Both the position numbers and the translations under genes were made by a program. Positions 1 through 7,833 of a DNA stretch of 64,000 nucleotides are shown one piece after another. Origin of the DNA: Lachnospiraceae bacterium (GTDB lineage Bacteria; Bacillota; Clostridia; Lachnospirales; Lachnospiraceae); contig JAFVXW010000046.1 of NCBI GenBank assembly GCA_017500935.1, forward strand, positions 62,001 to 126,000. Direction: 5' to 3'. The notes under the pieces are model-generated. The model made no database searches and had not been told where the DNA came from. It was given only the letters and a program-made list of their open reading frames with translations. Positions within the stretch are counted from its first letter, which is position 1. Every line of letters begins with the position of its first letter.

Positions 1-1140
1 GATAAAAGGCTTCATAACAGAACCCGGTTCGTAGGTGCTGGTCACACAGTAATTTTTCCACAGATTATTTAAATTCTGCAAAACCGTGTCACTATCCATG
101 GCATCCAGCGCCTCCTGGGTAACAATGGTATCCTCCACTTCCTTCCCTTGCGCATCGATCATGGGTCTTCCCAACAGCGGCTGTGTATTTCTGGTATCAT
201 TGAGATCAAAATTGGGATATTCTGCCATTGCAAGCAGCTCGCCGTTATTGACATCCATAACGATGCAGGCTGCATATTCCGCACCGTTTCCCGGGCGGGC
301 AACATCCTTGTTTTCTTCATTGAACTGTTTTAAATTCTTTTCTACAATGTTCTGGATCGTGGCATCGATGGTGGTATACAGACTGTAGCCGTCCACTGCA
401 GGCTTGGTGGTCCGTTCCACATTGCTGTCATCATTTAAATATCCGTATTCCCTGCCGTTTACTCCGCTTAAAACATCATCATAATACTCTTCCAGTCCAT
501 AAGTACCGTTCAGACCGTCAATTGTGGTAAAACCGATCACATCGCTGGCTAAAGAACCGTTGGGATAGACTCTTTTATAGCTTTCTTCAAACCAGACACC
601 TTTAATGTTTTTCCCAAGCTCTTCATCTGCCGCAAGCGCTTCAAAAGCACTGATCTGGTCATAGGGAAGGCGTTTTGCCAGTACATGATACTGGCTGGTG
701 GGATGTTCCTGCGCATAGCGGCGTACTTCTGCTGTATTAACGCCAAAACATTCTCCAAGTGCTTTGATCGTCGGTTCGATATAGTCCTTTTTGCTGTTTA
801 ACTGTTTGCAGTCCAGCACCACATCGTAAACTTTCTCACTGACTGCCAGCTTGGTTCCTCTTGCATCCAGAATTTCGCCGCGCTTATAGGGAATTGTCAT
901 GCTGGAATACTGCTGCTGCGAAAGAACCTGTTTTTTATACTGTTCTCCGTTATCTTTGGTAATTCCGATCAATCGGACGCTTAATCCGGCAAAAGCCAGC
1001 AATACTATCATAAACAGTACTGCCAGCTTCTTCTGCATTTTCGTTGTAAATCTGTTACGGCTCATATCCCGCTGACGGATACTCTCACCTTCTGACCGTC
1101 TAACGGTTTTGTCCCTGTTGTCATTTCTGCCCAAAACCAC
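1..1140 (-). CDS. Penicillin-binding protein, FtsI/SpoVD class, 3' end outside window
   Basis: Class B PBP (peptidoglycan transpeptidase), here only the N-terminal part because the gene runs off the left edge. Reading the minus strand from a GTG at 1140 gives a short basic cytoplasmic tail, one membrane anchor (KLAVLFMIVLLAFAGLSVRL), then the PBP dimerisation/pedestal region with the motif KRGEILDARG, and the start of the transpeptidase domain. The last visible residues include YEPGSVMKPF, where SVMK is the catalytic SxxK motif. It lies 7 bp after ftsL in the dcw order. The start is uncertain: GTG at 1140 sits very close to AGCAGG, while TTG at 1134 has that SD at 7 nt. Whether it is the vegetative FtsI or sporulation SpoVD cannot be decided, since any C-terminal PASTA domain is off the window. 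Confidence 0.93.
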   Translation of the reverse strand, partial: MVLGRNDNRDKTVRRSEGESIRQRDMSRNRFTTKMQKKLAVLFMIVLLAFAGLSVRLIGITKDNGEQYKKQVLSQQQYSSMTIPYKRGEILDARGTKLAVSEKVYDVVLDCKQLNSKKDYIEPTIKALGECFGVNTAEVRRYAQEHPTSQYHVLAKRLPYDQISAFEALAADEELGKNIKGVWFEESYKRVYPNGSLASDVIGFTTIDGLNGTYGLEEYYDDVLSGVNGREYGYLNDDSNVERTTKPAVDGYSLYTTIDATIQNIVEKNLKQFNEENKDVARPGNGAEYAACIVMDVNNGELLAMAEYPNFDLNDTRNTQPLLGRPMIDAQGKEVEDTIVTQEALDAMDSDTVLQNLNNLWKNYCVTSTYEPGSVMKPFI

Positions 1141-1147
1141 ACCTGCT

Positions 1148-1663
1148 TTACTGATGAATCTCTGTATATTGTCTTACATAGTCACTGCCGTCATGAGGAA
1201 TTTCAACGATCTGTCCTTCGGCAGCATAATTCATTCCCAGTTCAGTGATCGCGATTCTGCGGATCTGCTCTAAATCAACAGAACTTTCAATTCTGCTTAA
1301 ATGTTCGTCGTTGCTCATCTTAAGGCTGTTTAACTGACTTTCCAGCCTGGAGATCTGTTTGACACTGGAAGTGATGGAAGATTCCATTCTGATGTAGCCG
1401 ATCAGAACGACCGCTGTCAGAACAAGCGCTGCAGACAAAAATGCCACATAGGCAAAATTCATGTAATGTGCCTTCTGACGGTTTTTGTAAGCGGCATGGC
1501 TTAACTGCTTTTTAGGCTGTTCCAGCTCTCTTCTGATATCTGCCTGACGGCTGACTTCACGGTAACGCTCTCCGATCTCTAACTGTCTGACGGCACTTCC
1601 GTTTACATATGCACTTCTTGTTGTATGATGATTACTTCTTGCAGTCGTTTTATTGGACGCCAT
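1148..1663 (-). CDS. ftsL: FtsL-like cell division protein
   Basis: Small bitopic septum protein of 171 aa. A basic, poorly conserved cytoplasmic N-terminus (about 1-65) is followed by one membrane segment near residues 69-91 (FAYVAFLSAALVLTAVVLIG). An extracytoplasmic coiled coil follows, with heptads such as ISRLESQLNSLK, then a short tail containing the IAITELGM motif typical of FtsL/DivIC proteins. In the family it bridges the division PBP and FtsW to the FtsB/DivIC partner. Its position between rsmH and the PBP is the standard dcw location and is the main reason for the FtsL name, because sequence conservation in this family is weak. The ATG at 1663 has a GAGGAAG SD. Confidence 0.85.
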   Translation of the reverse strand: MASNKTTARSNHHTTRSAYVNGSAVRQLEIGERYREVSRQADIRRELEQPKKQLSHAAYKNRQKAHYMNFAYVAFLSAALVLTAVVLIGYIRMESSITSSVKQISRLESQLNSLKMSNDEHLSRIESSVDLEQIRRIAITELGMNYAAEGQIVEIPHDGSDYVRQYTEIHQ

Positions 1664-1711
1664 GTATTACTTCCTCTTTTCTCCCGTAAACTGACGTCTC
1701 ATTTCAGACTG

Positions 1712-2656
1712 TCAGTCTGCGGCTTTTTCAAATATGCGCAGCTTCGCGCTCTTGGATCTGGAATTGTATTCCAGCTCTTCCTTTGTGGGAAGGATCGGTT
1801 TTCTGGAGATCACTTTTCCTTTGCTCTTTTGTCCGCATACACAAACCGGAAATTCCACCGGACAGGTGCAGGGATTTTCATTTTTGCGGAATGCTGATTT
1901 TACCATTCTGTCTTCCAGAGAATGGAAGGTAATGATACAAAGTCTGCCGCCCGGCGCTAAAAGGTCAATAAAAGTATCCAGTGCATTTTTTAAAACATCC
2001 AGCTCTGCATTGCATTCAATGCGGATTGCCTGAAAGGTTCTCTTGGAGGGATGTCCGCCCTTTTCTCTCATCTTGGCAGGAATCGCTGCCTTGATGATGT
2101 CGTTTAATTCAAAAGTAGTTTCTATGGGCTTTTTCTCACGTGCTTTGACGATATGCTTGGCAATGTTTTTGGCAAACTGATCTTCGCCGTAATCACGGAT
2201 GATACGGTACAGCTCCATCTCCGGATATTCATTGACAATGGTCTTTGCTGTCAGCGTCTGGCGTCTGTCCATACGCATGTCCAGCTCGGTGTCATATTTA
2301 TAGGAAAAGCCTCTCTCTACAGTATCCAGCTGATAAGAAGAAACACCAAGATCCAGCAGAATGCCGTCCACCTTATCAATGCCAAGTTCCTTTAACACTG
2401 CAGGCATATTCACATAATTGCTGCGGATCAGTCTGGAAACTCCCTTGTCAATGTATTGCGCAAGATGTTCGCCTGCTGCTGTGATCGCTGCGTCATCCTG
2501 ATCGATGCCGATGTGCTGTCCGCCGTCCAGTCTCCTGCAGATCTCACCGGAATGGCCGCCGCCGCCCAGTGTACCGTCCACATAAATGCCGTCCGGTTTG
2601 ATCGCCAGTCCCTCTATTGTCTCATTCAGTAAAACTGATATATGTGCAAATTCCAT
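1712..2656 (-). CDS. rsmH: 16S rRNA (cytosine1402-N4)-methyltransferase RsmH
   Basis: SAM-dependent methyltransferase (formerly MraW) that modifies C1402 in the 30S decoding centre. The 314 aa length is normal for the family. Diagnostic motifs are HISVLLNE at the N-terminus, the glycine-rich SAM loop GTLGGGGHS (residues 28-36), [12 protein letters not shown], and the C-terminal catalytic [10 protein letters not shown] Cys-rich stretch ([12 protein letters not shown]) near residue 270 is also seen in other members. It is the second gene of the mraZ-rsmH-ftsL-pbp unit, 17 bp after mraZ, and should be controlled by the MraZ operator upstream of mraZ. ATG at 2656 follows GGGAGAAG. Confidence 0.97.
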   Translation of the reverse strand: MEFAHISVLLNETIEGLAIKPDGIYVDGTLGGGGHSGEICRRLDGGQHIGIDQDDAAITAAGEHLAQYIDKGVSRLIRSNYVNMPAVLKELGIDKVDGILLDLGVSSYQLDTVERGFSYKYDTELDMRMDRRQTLTAKTIVNEYPEMELYRIIRDYGEDQFAKNIAKHIVKAREKKPIETTFELNDIIKAAIPAKMREKGGHPSKRTFQAIRIECNAELDVLKNALDTFIDLLAPGGRLCIITFHSLEDRMVKSAFRKNENPCTCPVEFPVCVCGQKSKGKVISRKPILPTKEELEYNSRSKSAKLRIFEKAAD

Positions 2657-2673
2657 GTTCTTCTCCCGACAGT

Positions 2674-3114
2674 TTATAAGATAATTCCCAGATCATCGCT
2701 CATCTCTTCCGCGATGTCATCCATGGCAGCGTCCATCTCAGCCTCCAGCTGACTCCAGCGCTCCTGGTTCCAGATTTCAATTCTGTCACCCACACCGATC
2801 AGGGCCACATCCTTGATCAGCTGTGCATATTCACGAAGCTTGTTGGGCAAAAGGATTCTTCCCTGCTTGTCCACTTCCACTTCCGCTGCACCTGCAAGGA
2901 AATGTCTGACATAATTACGGCTGTCTTTTTTGCTGATGGAATAGGTACGCAGCTTTTCTTCAAAGACTGTCCACTCATTTGGGCCATACACAAACAGGCA
3001 GCCATCCATACCCTTTGTCACCACGAATTTATCGCCGAGTGCTTCGCGGAACTTACTGGGAATGATCAACCTGCCTTTCGTATCCAAAGTATGACTGTAT
3101 TCACCCATTAACAT
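2674..3114 (-). CDS. mraZ: Transcriptional regulator MraZ
   Basis: DNA-binding regulator of the division/cell-wall cluster, 146 aa from ATG at 3114 (AGGTGA SD at 6 nt). A TTG two codons upstream is open but has no better SD. The protein is two tandem AbrB/SpoVT-like half-domains: the first carries [14 protein letters not shown] near residues 12-25, the second [15 protein letters not shown] near 83-97. MraZ forms a multimeric ring that binds short direct repeats in its own promoter and usually represses the cluster. Such repeats are present immediately upstream (3171-3251), so autoregulation is well supported by context. First gene of the dcw unit. Confidence 0.96.
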   Translation of the reverse strand: MLMGEYSHTLDTKGRLIIPSKFREALGDKFVVTKGMDGCLFVYGPNEWTVFEEKLRTYSISKKDSRNYVRHFLAGAAEVEVDKQGRILLPNKLREYAQLIKDVALIGVGDRIEIWNQERWSQLEAEMDAAMDDIAEEMSDDLGIIL

Positions 3115-3170
3115 GAACAATCACCTGCCGTCCGAAGTAGTGTTCTTTTGTATTCGAAACGTGTATCAGG

Positions 3171-3251
3171 CTACCACTTTCTACCACTTGGTTACCCTAA
3201 TCTACCACTTTCCCCCACTTCTATTCCATAATATTATACTTTCTACCACTT
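3171..3251 (-). promoter_or_regulatory. MraZ-type operator: five direct boxes around the mraZ promoter
   Basis: On the minus strand there are four copies of AAGTGGTAG and one AAGTGGGGG. In plus coordinates they lie at 3171-3179, 3181-3189, 3202-3210, 3212-3220 and 3243-3251. Two pairs are spaced exactly 10 bp, the pairs are about two helical turns apart, and the fifth box lies upstream within the promoter. A degenerate copy may sit near 3192-3200. Repeated GTGG-type boxes on the same helical face are the known MraZ recognition pattern. That MraZ binds here is inference from pattern and position. Confidence 0.85.
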
Positions 3252-3256
3252 GGCAA
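3228..3256 (-). promoter_or_regulatory. Predicted mraZ/dcw promoter
   Basis: Minus-strand -35 TTGCCA (3251-3256), 17 bp spacer and -10 TATTAT (3228-3233). An overlapping TATAAT lies at 3233-3238. The upstream MraZ box overlaps the -35/spacer and the other four boxes lie just downstream of the -10, a layout suited to repression. Confidence 0.6.
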
Positions 3257-3304
3257 GGCCTTTTCATTGAAAAACATACTTTTTTTGCCTTTTAAAGCAC
3301 AAAA

Positions 3305-3343
3305 AAAGATGCAGAACAACTTTTCCGCATTGTTCTGCATCTT
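3305..3343 (-). terminator. Rho-independent terminator after ychF
   Basis: Inverted repeat AAGATGCAGAACAA / TTGTTCTGCATCTT with a short loop. On the minus strand it is followed by a run of T, 26 bp beyond the ychF stop. The flanking A/T runs would also allow termination in the other direction. Confidence 0.85.
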
Positions 3344-3368
3344 TATTATTTTTATACACTTTTTTTAA

Positions 3369-4466
3369 TTATACATTGAATCTGAACAGGATCACATCGC
3401 CGTCCTGCACAACATATTCCTTACCTTCCATACCTACAAGGCCTTTTTCTCTTGCTGCCGCAAGGGAACCCTGTTCCAGAAGGTCTTTGTAATTTACCAC
3501 TTCTGCCTTGATAAAGCCTCTTTCAAAATCGCTGTGAATCTTGCCTGCTGCCTGAGGTGCTTTGGTTCCCTGTTTGATTGTCCATGCTCTGGTCTCATCT
3601 TCACCTGCGGTCAAAAAGCTCATAAGACCCAGCAGATTGTAGCTTGCTGCGATCAGCTTTTCCAGACCGGATTCGGTCAGTCCAAGATCATCAAGGAACA
3701 TCTGCTTTTCTTCGTCGTCCAGCTCTGCGATCTCTTCTTCGATCTGTGCACAGATTACAAATACTTCGCTGGCAGTTTCCTTCGCATATTCACGTACTTT
3801 CTGAACACCGGCATTGTTGACGCCGTCTTCTGCCAGTTCATCTTCTGCTACATTGGCAGCATAAATAACAGGCTTTGCGGTCAGCATATTAAGTGCCTTA
3901 AAGGCTTCTGCTTCATCATCGTCTTCGGTTTCAAAACCGATAGCCAACTTACCGTCTTCCAGCCATGCTTTCAGGCGTTCCAGCATCACCAGTTCCTTAG
4001 CCTGCGCCTTATCGTTGCGGGCACCCTTTGTCACCTTGGCGATACGGCGTTCCAGAATTTCCAGATCGGAAAAGATCAGTTCCAAATTGATGGTTTCGAT
4101 ATCGCGCAGAGGGTCCACACTGCCGTCAACATGGATAACATTGGCATCTTCAAAGCAGCGTACCACATGTACGATGGCATCCACTTCGCGGATATTACTT
4201 AAGAACTGGTTGCCCAGACCTTCGCCCTTGGATGCGCCTTTTACAAGACCTGCGATATCTACAAATTCAATAACCGCGGGAGTTACCTTCTTGGAATTGT
4301 ACATATCACCCAGAAGTTTCAGTCTTTCATCGGGAACGGGTACAATACCAACGTTGGGGTCGATGGTACAGAAAGGATAGTTGGCGGATTCTGCGCCAGC
4401 CTTGGTCAGAGAGTTAAAAAGAGTACTTTTTCCCACGTTGGGAAGTCCTACGATACCGAGCTTCAT
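3369..4466 (-). CDS. ychF: Redox-responsive ATPase/GTPase YchF (Obg-HflX superfamily)
   Basis: Universally conserved ribosome-associated P-loop NTPase, 365 aa, the usual length. The G domain begins with the Walker A GLPNVGKS (residues 7-14) and has DIAGLVKGASKGEGLGNQF as switch II. In place of the NKxD specificity motif it has an AANVAE stretch, as expected for YchF, which prefers ATP. A coiled-coil insert is followed by a C-terminal TGS-like domain (TAGEDETRAWTIKQGTKAPQ). The gene appears monocistronic, with its own predicted promoter (4571-4599) and terminator (3305-3343). ATG at 4466 follows AAAGGAGA. Confidence 0.97.
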   Translation of the reverse strand: MKLGIVGLPNVGKSTLFNSLTKAGAESANYPFCTIDPNVGIVPVPDERLKLLGDMYNSKKVTPAVIEFVDIAGLVKGASKGEGLGNQFLSNIREVDAIVHVVRCFEDANVIHVDGSVDPLRDIETINLELIFSDLEILERRIAKVTKGARNDKAQAKELVMLERLKAWLEDGKLAIGFETEDDDEAEAFKALNMLTAKPVIYAANVAEDELAEDGVNNAGVQKVREYAKETASEVFVICAQIEEEIAELDDEEKQMFLDDLGLTESGLEKLIAASYNLLGLMSFLTAGEDETRAWTIKQGTKAPQAAGKIHSDFERGFIKAEVVNYKDLLEQGSLAAAREKGLVGMEGKEYVVQDGDVILFRFNV

Positions 4467-4544
4467 GATCTATAATCTCCTTTGATAATGTTTTATTTTC
4501 CTGAATAACACTGCGCAAACAGACGCACCTTACAGCTCTCACGC

Positions 4545-4596
4545 AAAAAAGAGCCTACTACAACTAATTAAGTGTATCACAAGCAGACTCTTTTTT
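4545..4596 (-). terminator. Second terminator-like hairpin between the URO-D-like gene and ychF
   Basis: Minus-strand stem of about 15 bp (two G-U pairs) with arms at 4582-4596 and 4545-4559, a 22 nt loop and a trailing TTTTTT. It follows the stronger GC hairpin at 4630-4664, so the two would act in tandem. The predicted ychF promoter lies inside it. Confidence 0.6.
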
Positions 4597-4599
4597 CAA
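4571..4599 (-). promoter_or_regulatory. Predicted ychF promoter
   Basis: Minus-strand -35 TTGAAA (4594-4599), 17 bp spacer, -10 TACACT (4571-4576). The -10 lies in the loop of the terminator-like hairpin at 4545-4596, so ychF transcripts would start within that element. Confidence 0.5.
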
Positions 4600-4629
4600 T
4601 ATTTACCATGTTTTTTATAAAGAAATCAA

Positions 4630-4664
4630 CAGCAGCCGGACATACACATAATGCCCGGCTGCTG
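4630..4664 (-). terminator. Terminator after the first URO-D-like gene
   Basis: Inverted repeat CAGCAGCCGG (4630-4639) / CCGGCTGCTG (4655-4664), 29 bp after the stop of the upstream gene, followed on the minus strand by a T-rich stretch (TTGATTTCTTTAT). Confidence 0.7.
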
Positions 4665-4692
4665 ATTAAAACTCCGATGTCGCAGAACTTCG

Positions 4693-5712
4693 TTATTTTT
4701 CCCGTAACTGTGTCCACTTTTCATATACACGGTATACATTATCCGGATTTCCTCCCGGACCGAATTCACACTGTGCAATACAGCCGCCGTCTCTCCAAAG
4801 TGTTTTGTATACTTTTTCTACCGCATTGTCAATATCTTGCGTCGTTCCTGTACAGAGCAGATGCTGTCTGTCTATTTCGCCCCAGAATGTGATCTTACCT
4901 GCAAACTGTTCCAGATTCTCAATACCCATACAAAAAATCTGACTATTGAGTACATCCAGCCCTAAATCGATCAGCTTCGGGATAATCCGCAGAATATGAC
5001 CGTCCGAATGCATGAACATCTTTTTTCCGTGGCTGTGAGCAATCTGAATATAATCCCGGTACATGGGTTTGAAAAATTCGTCCCACAGATCAGGATGGAT
5101 GAGCAGATCATTCTGAGATCCCCAGTCATCCATCATGTTCAGAGCGTCCACATCGGTTTTTGCCCATTTTTCAAGGAGACGACAGTAAAAATCATGCATC
5201 CGTTTCATAAACTCAATCATTCCGTCACTGGGATCCATCAGATCCATGTACAGATTTACTGTTCCCCTGATAAACTGCAGCTGTTCAAAAGGTCTGGGAC
5301 AGCATCCTCCGCTCAGAAACAGTTCCTGCTTCTTTTCACATTCTGCGTTGACCTGACCTATATCAAAGGAAAGCCATTCTTCCGGTATATGTATTTTTCC
5401 GGCATCTTTCCACTCATCATCAGATACCAGAGGATTCTTTACTTCACCTATTACCCCTTTATGAATGTTTGTAAACACACATCCCCAATCATCCACATAT
5501 TCTCCAACCTGATACGGATCCCCTTTCACTATAGGAGAAGGTTTGCAAATTGCCGCCGGACCGGAAAGATCCCATGTAAAATCCTGACGCAGCTTTTTAA
5601 TCTGTTCCGGAAAACGGTCTTCCGCCCAGGGCAGCATCCATAAATCTCTCGGAACCCGCTGATCCTTGTTGCGAAATTCTATTGTCTGCAGCACAAGCTC
5701 TTTTGATGTCAT
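4693..5712 (-). CDS. Uroporphyrinogen decarboxylase-like (URO-D superfamily) protein, copy 1
   Basis: 339 aa protein of the URO-D/CMST fold, the superfamily that includes haem-synthesis HemE and corrinoid or methylthiol methyltransferases such as MtaA. It is not a HemE: there is no haem cluster nearby and the sequence is of the divergent type. Recognisable blocks are RVPRDLW, CPRPFEQLQFIRGT, MDDWGSQNDLLIHPDLWDEF, MFMHSDGHI and the C-terminal CEFGPGGNPDNVYRVYEKW. The HxC...C zinc motif of MtaA-type enzymes is not obvious; HSDGH stands in its place. It is strikingly similar to the protein at 56606-57625, about four residues in five by eye. It stands alone, divergent from an AraC regulator that may control it. 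Substrate unknown. Confidence 0.85.
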   Translation of the reverse strand: MTSKELVLQTIEFRNKDQRVPRDLWMLPWAEDRFPEQIKKLRQDFTWDLSGPAAICKPSPIVKGDPYQVGEYVDDWGCVFTNIHKGVIGEVKNPLVSDDEWKDAGKIHIPEEWLSFDIGQVNAECEKKQELFLSGGCCPRPFEQLQFIRGTVNLYMDLMDPSDGMIEFMKRMHDFYCRLLEKWAKTDVDALNMMDDWGSQNDLLIHPDLWDEFFKPMYRDYIQIAHSHGKKMFMHSDGHILRIIPKLIDLGLDVLNSQIFCMGIENLEQFAGKITFWGEIDRQHLLCTGTTQDIDNAVEKVYKTLWRDGGCIAQCEFGPGGNPDNVYRVYEKWTQLREK

Positions 5713-5741
5713 AACAACCTCCTGTATTATGTGTCATTATC

Positions 5742-5769
5742 TTGCCTTCTGAACATCTTATAGTATAAT
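5742..5769 (+). promoter_or_regulatory. Predicted araC-type regulator promoter in the divergent gap
   Basis: Plus-strand -35 TTGCCT (5742-5747), 16 bp spacer, -10 TATAAT (5764-5769), about 70 bp before the regulator's ATG. On the opposite strand TATACT -10-like boxes at 5762-5767 and 5771-5776 lack a good -35, which would suit an activator-dependent promoter for the URO-D-like gene (inference). Confidence 0.5.
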
Positions 5770-5837
5770 GAGTATAAAATCGTTTCGCATTAAAATTTGT
5801 ATTCAGTACATTTTTATACCCACAACAGGAGCATGAT

Positions 5838-6695
5838 ATGAAATCCGTCGCCGATACTTATTGCTGGAACAGCCACCGTAAGCTGTTAACCCCTGCACAG
5901 ACACATATTCCCGCACTTCCCACTTTCGGCATTCAGACCAGAAACAGCGCCGGAATCTCCCTGCTTCCTCATATTCATCCGGACTGTATGGAAATCGTAT
6001 TTCTAAGCAAAGGTTTTCAGTGCTTTGAAGTCGATGGCCAGATGTTTAATCTGTCCGGAAATGACATCTTTGTTACTTATCCGGATGAACCCCACAGCAG
6101 CGGTTCTTATCCGGAATCTATCAATGAATATATCTGGTTTCAGTTAAATCTGCGCACGGATCTCCCTTTTCTGGGAATGGATGAGACACACGCATCAGAT
6201 TTAAGAAAAGCACTGCTGACATTGCCTCGCGTGTTTAAAGGTTCCTCCCAGCTTTATGCGAATCTGGAAGAATGCTTTTTTAATATGGCTTCCGATGATA
6301 TGCTGCGCCGTTCGATAGGACTCCATTCCTTTATCTGTAACCTCTATCGTATGCTCTACCAGGCCAGAAATCTGGAACTTATCCAGGCAGATGAAATCGA
6401 AAATGCGGTCATTTACATCCATGAACACATTTTTGAACCGATCCTGTTGGAAGATGTAGCTGCCAGCTGCAGCCTGTCCCTGTCCCGCTTTAAAACAGGA
6501 TTCAAGGAAAAAATAGGCATCACACCGCGAACATTTATCAACTATTTAAAAATTGAGCAGTCAAAAATTCTTCTAAAAAATCATTCCGTAACAGAAACTG
6601 CCCACAAAATGGGCTTCGATACCCCCAATTATTTTGCCACTGTTTTCCGCCGCTTTACCGGACAGACTCCCAGCCAGTTTATTTCCGGCCAATAA
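5838..6695 (+). CDS. AraC/XylS-family transcriptional regulator with cupin sensor domain
   Basis: 285 aa. The N-terminal half (about 20-120) is a cupin-like AraC ligand-binding domain (HIHPDCMEIVFLSKG, then DEPHSSGSYPE). The C-terminal 95 residues carry two helix-turn-helix motifs: LEDVAASCSLSLSRFKTGF and the hallmark second motif GFDTPNYFATVFRRFTGQTP. This architecture is typical of sugar-responsive activators. It is transcribed away from the URO-D-like gene across a 125 bp gap, making that gene the likely target; the ligand is not predictable. ATG at 5838 follows ACAGGAGCATGAT. Its 3' end overlaps a small minus-strand ORF. Confidence 0.93.
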   Translation: MKSVADTYCWNSHRKLLTPAQTHIPALPTFGIQTRNSAGISLLPHIHPDCMEIVFLSKGFQCFEVDGQMFNLSGNDIFVTYPDEPHSSGSYPESINEYIWFQLNLRTDLPFLGMDETHASDLRKALLTLPRVFKGSSQLYANLEECFFNMASDDMLRRSIGLHSFICNLYRMLYQARNLELIQADEIENAVIYIHEHIFEPILLEDVAASCSLSLSRFKTGFKEKIGITPRTFINYLKIEQSKILLKNHSVTETAHKMGFDTPNYFATVFRRFTGQTPSQFISGQ

Positions 6696-6816
6696 GCCTT
6701 ATTTTCTCACCGGTTTGTGTGTATTCTGCAACTTCATCCGTAAGCATAGGTACTACTGCCTTGGATACTGCCATATGACGATCACTCCTTTCTTTTGTGT
6801 TCATTTGCTTATACAT
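6679..6816 (-). CDS. Small ORF, 45 aa, function unknown
   Basis: ATG at 6816 is preceded by AAGGCGGTGA, and an in-frame internal ATG at 6774 is preceded by AAGGAG, so either a 45 or a 31 aa peptide could be made. It is hydrophilic, with no membrane segment or recognisable domain; the C-terminal part contains LTDEVAEYTQTGEK. It ends inside the convergent AraC gene (17 bp overlap). A perfect 19 bp dyad lies 28 bp upstream of the ATG. It could be a real small protein, a decayed gene remnant or chance; the SD sequences are the only positive evidence. Confidence 0.3.
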   Translation of the reverse strand: MYKQMNTKERSDRHMAVSKAVVPMLTDEVAEYTQTGEKIRLIGRK

Positions 6817-6843
6817 ACTCTCACCGCCTTGAATATTTGTCCT

Positions 6844-6862
6844 TTTTGAAAACCTTTCAAAA
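6844..6862. promoter_or_regulatory. Perfect 19 bp dyad, possible operator
   Basis: TTTTGAAA (6844-6851), 3 bp centre, TTTCAAAA (6855-6862). It lies between the rsgA terminator and the small ORF at 6679-6816. It could be a repressor site for that ORF; no family can be assigned. Confidence 0.35.
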
Positions 6863-6888
6863 TATCTATCCTAATCTGTATATAACAC

Positions 6889-6922
6889 AAAAACACCGGA
6901 CAGCCTGACAAGCCATCCGGTG
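6889..6922 (-). terminator. Terminator after rsgA (end of the murE-rsgA operon)
   Basis: Inverted repeat CACCGGA (6894-6900) / TCCGGTG (6916-6922) with additional pairing inside the loop, followed on the minus strand by TTTTTGTG, 27 bp past the rsgA stop. Confidence 0.85.
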
Positions 6923-6949
6923 CTTCTCATTGCAGCAACTGCTTCACAA

Positions 6950-7831
6950 TTACCACTTTTTCTTACTCTTTAATTCTTCATAAAACAGCTTGTAATTTTC
7001 ATACCGGCTGCTGCTCAATTCGCCTTCTTCCACAGCATCTTTCACTGCGCAGTCGGGTTCGCTGATATGTGCACAGCCCACAAACCGGCACATGCCGCTT
7101 TTGTGTTTCATTTCCGGGTAATACTCTTCCAGTTCTTCCTTTTCCATATCTTCGATCGCTATGGATGAAAAACCGGGGGTATCCAGAATATAGGTATCTT
7201 CTCCGGCACAAAGAAGCTCTGTGTGTCTGGTTGTATGGCGTCCGCGTTCGATCTTTTCGCTGATCTCACCCGTTTCCATCTCCATCTGATCCTGCAAAAG
7301 ATTGATCAGGGAGGATTTGCCTACGCCGCTGGGGCCGGCAACCGTTGTGGTCTTATCCTTCAAAAGCATACGCATCTCTTCAATGCCTATTCCCTGCTTT
7401 GCACTGACAAACAGTACCTGATAACCGCTGCCTTTATATGCCTCTGCAAGCCCTGCCAGCGTTTCATCATCCGCCAGATCGCATTTATTAAAGCAGATGA
7501 TACTGGGAATATCCTGTTTCTCCATGCGCAGAAGAAATCTGTCCAGAAGGTTTAAACTGGGTTTGGGACTTGCCGCCGCAAAGATTACAAGTGCCTGATC
7601 GATATTGGCAACCGCCGGACGGATCAGTGCATTTTTGCGCGGCAGGATCTTTTCGATATTGCCAAGCTTTTCGTTCTCGTCCAATACCGCCATTTCCACC
7701 CAGTCGCCGGGCAGGGGTTTGATATTGTCCTTACGGAATATGCCCTTTGCCCTGCATTCATAGATATGATTTGTCTGGGGAACGTGGATATAGTAAAATC
7801 CGCCGATCCCCCTGATGATCTTTCCTCTCAT
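6950..7831 (-). CDS. rsgA: Ribosome small subunit-dependent GTPase A
   Basis: Circularly permuted GTPase that assists late 30S maturation, 293 aa. An N-terminal OB-fold (about 1-70) is followed by the permuted G domain: ICFNKCDLAD (G4) comes before the Walker A GPSGVGKSSLIN (G1), then DTPGF (G3). The C-terminal zinc-binding segment CRFVGCAHISEPDC has the expected Cys/His spacing. It is the last gene of the long operon and starts 2 bp before the end of the kinase gene. In Bacillus subtilis this position is followed by rpe and thiN; here a terminator follows directly. Confidence 0.97.
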   Translation of the reverse strand: MRGKIIRGIGGFYYIHVPQTNHIYECRAKGIFRKDNIKPLPGDWVEMAVLDENEKLGNIEKILPRKNALIRPAVANIDQALVIFAAASPKPSLNLLDRFLLRMEKQDIPSIICFNKCDLADDETLAGLAEAYKGSGYQVLFVSAKQGIGIEEMRMLLKDKTTTVAGPSGVGKSSLINLLQDQMEMETGEISEKIERGRHTTRHTELLCAGEDTYILDTPGFSSIAIEDMEKEELEEYYPEMKHKSGMCRFVGCAHISEPDCAVKDAVEEGELSSSRYENYKLFYEELKSKKKW

Positions 7832-7833
7832 CT

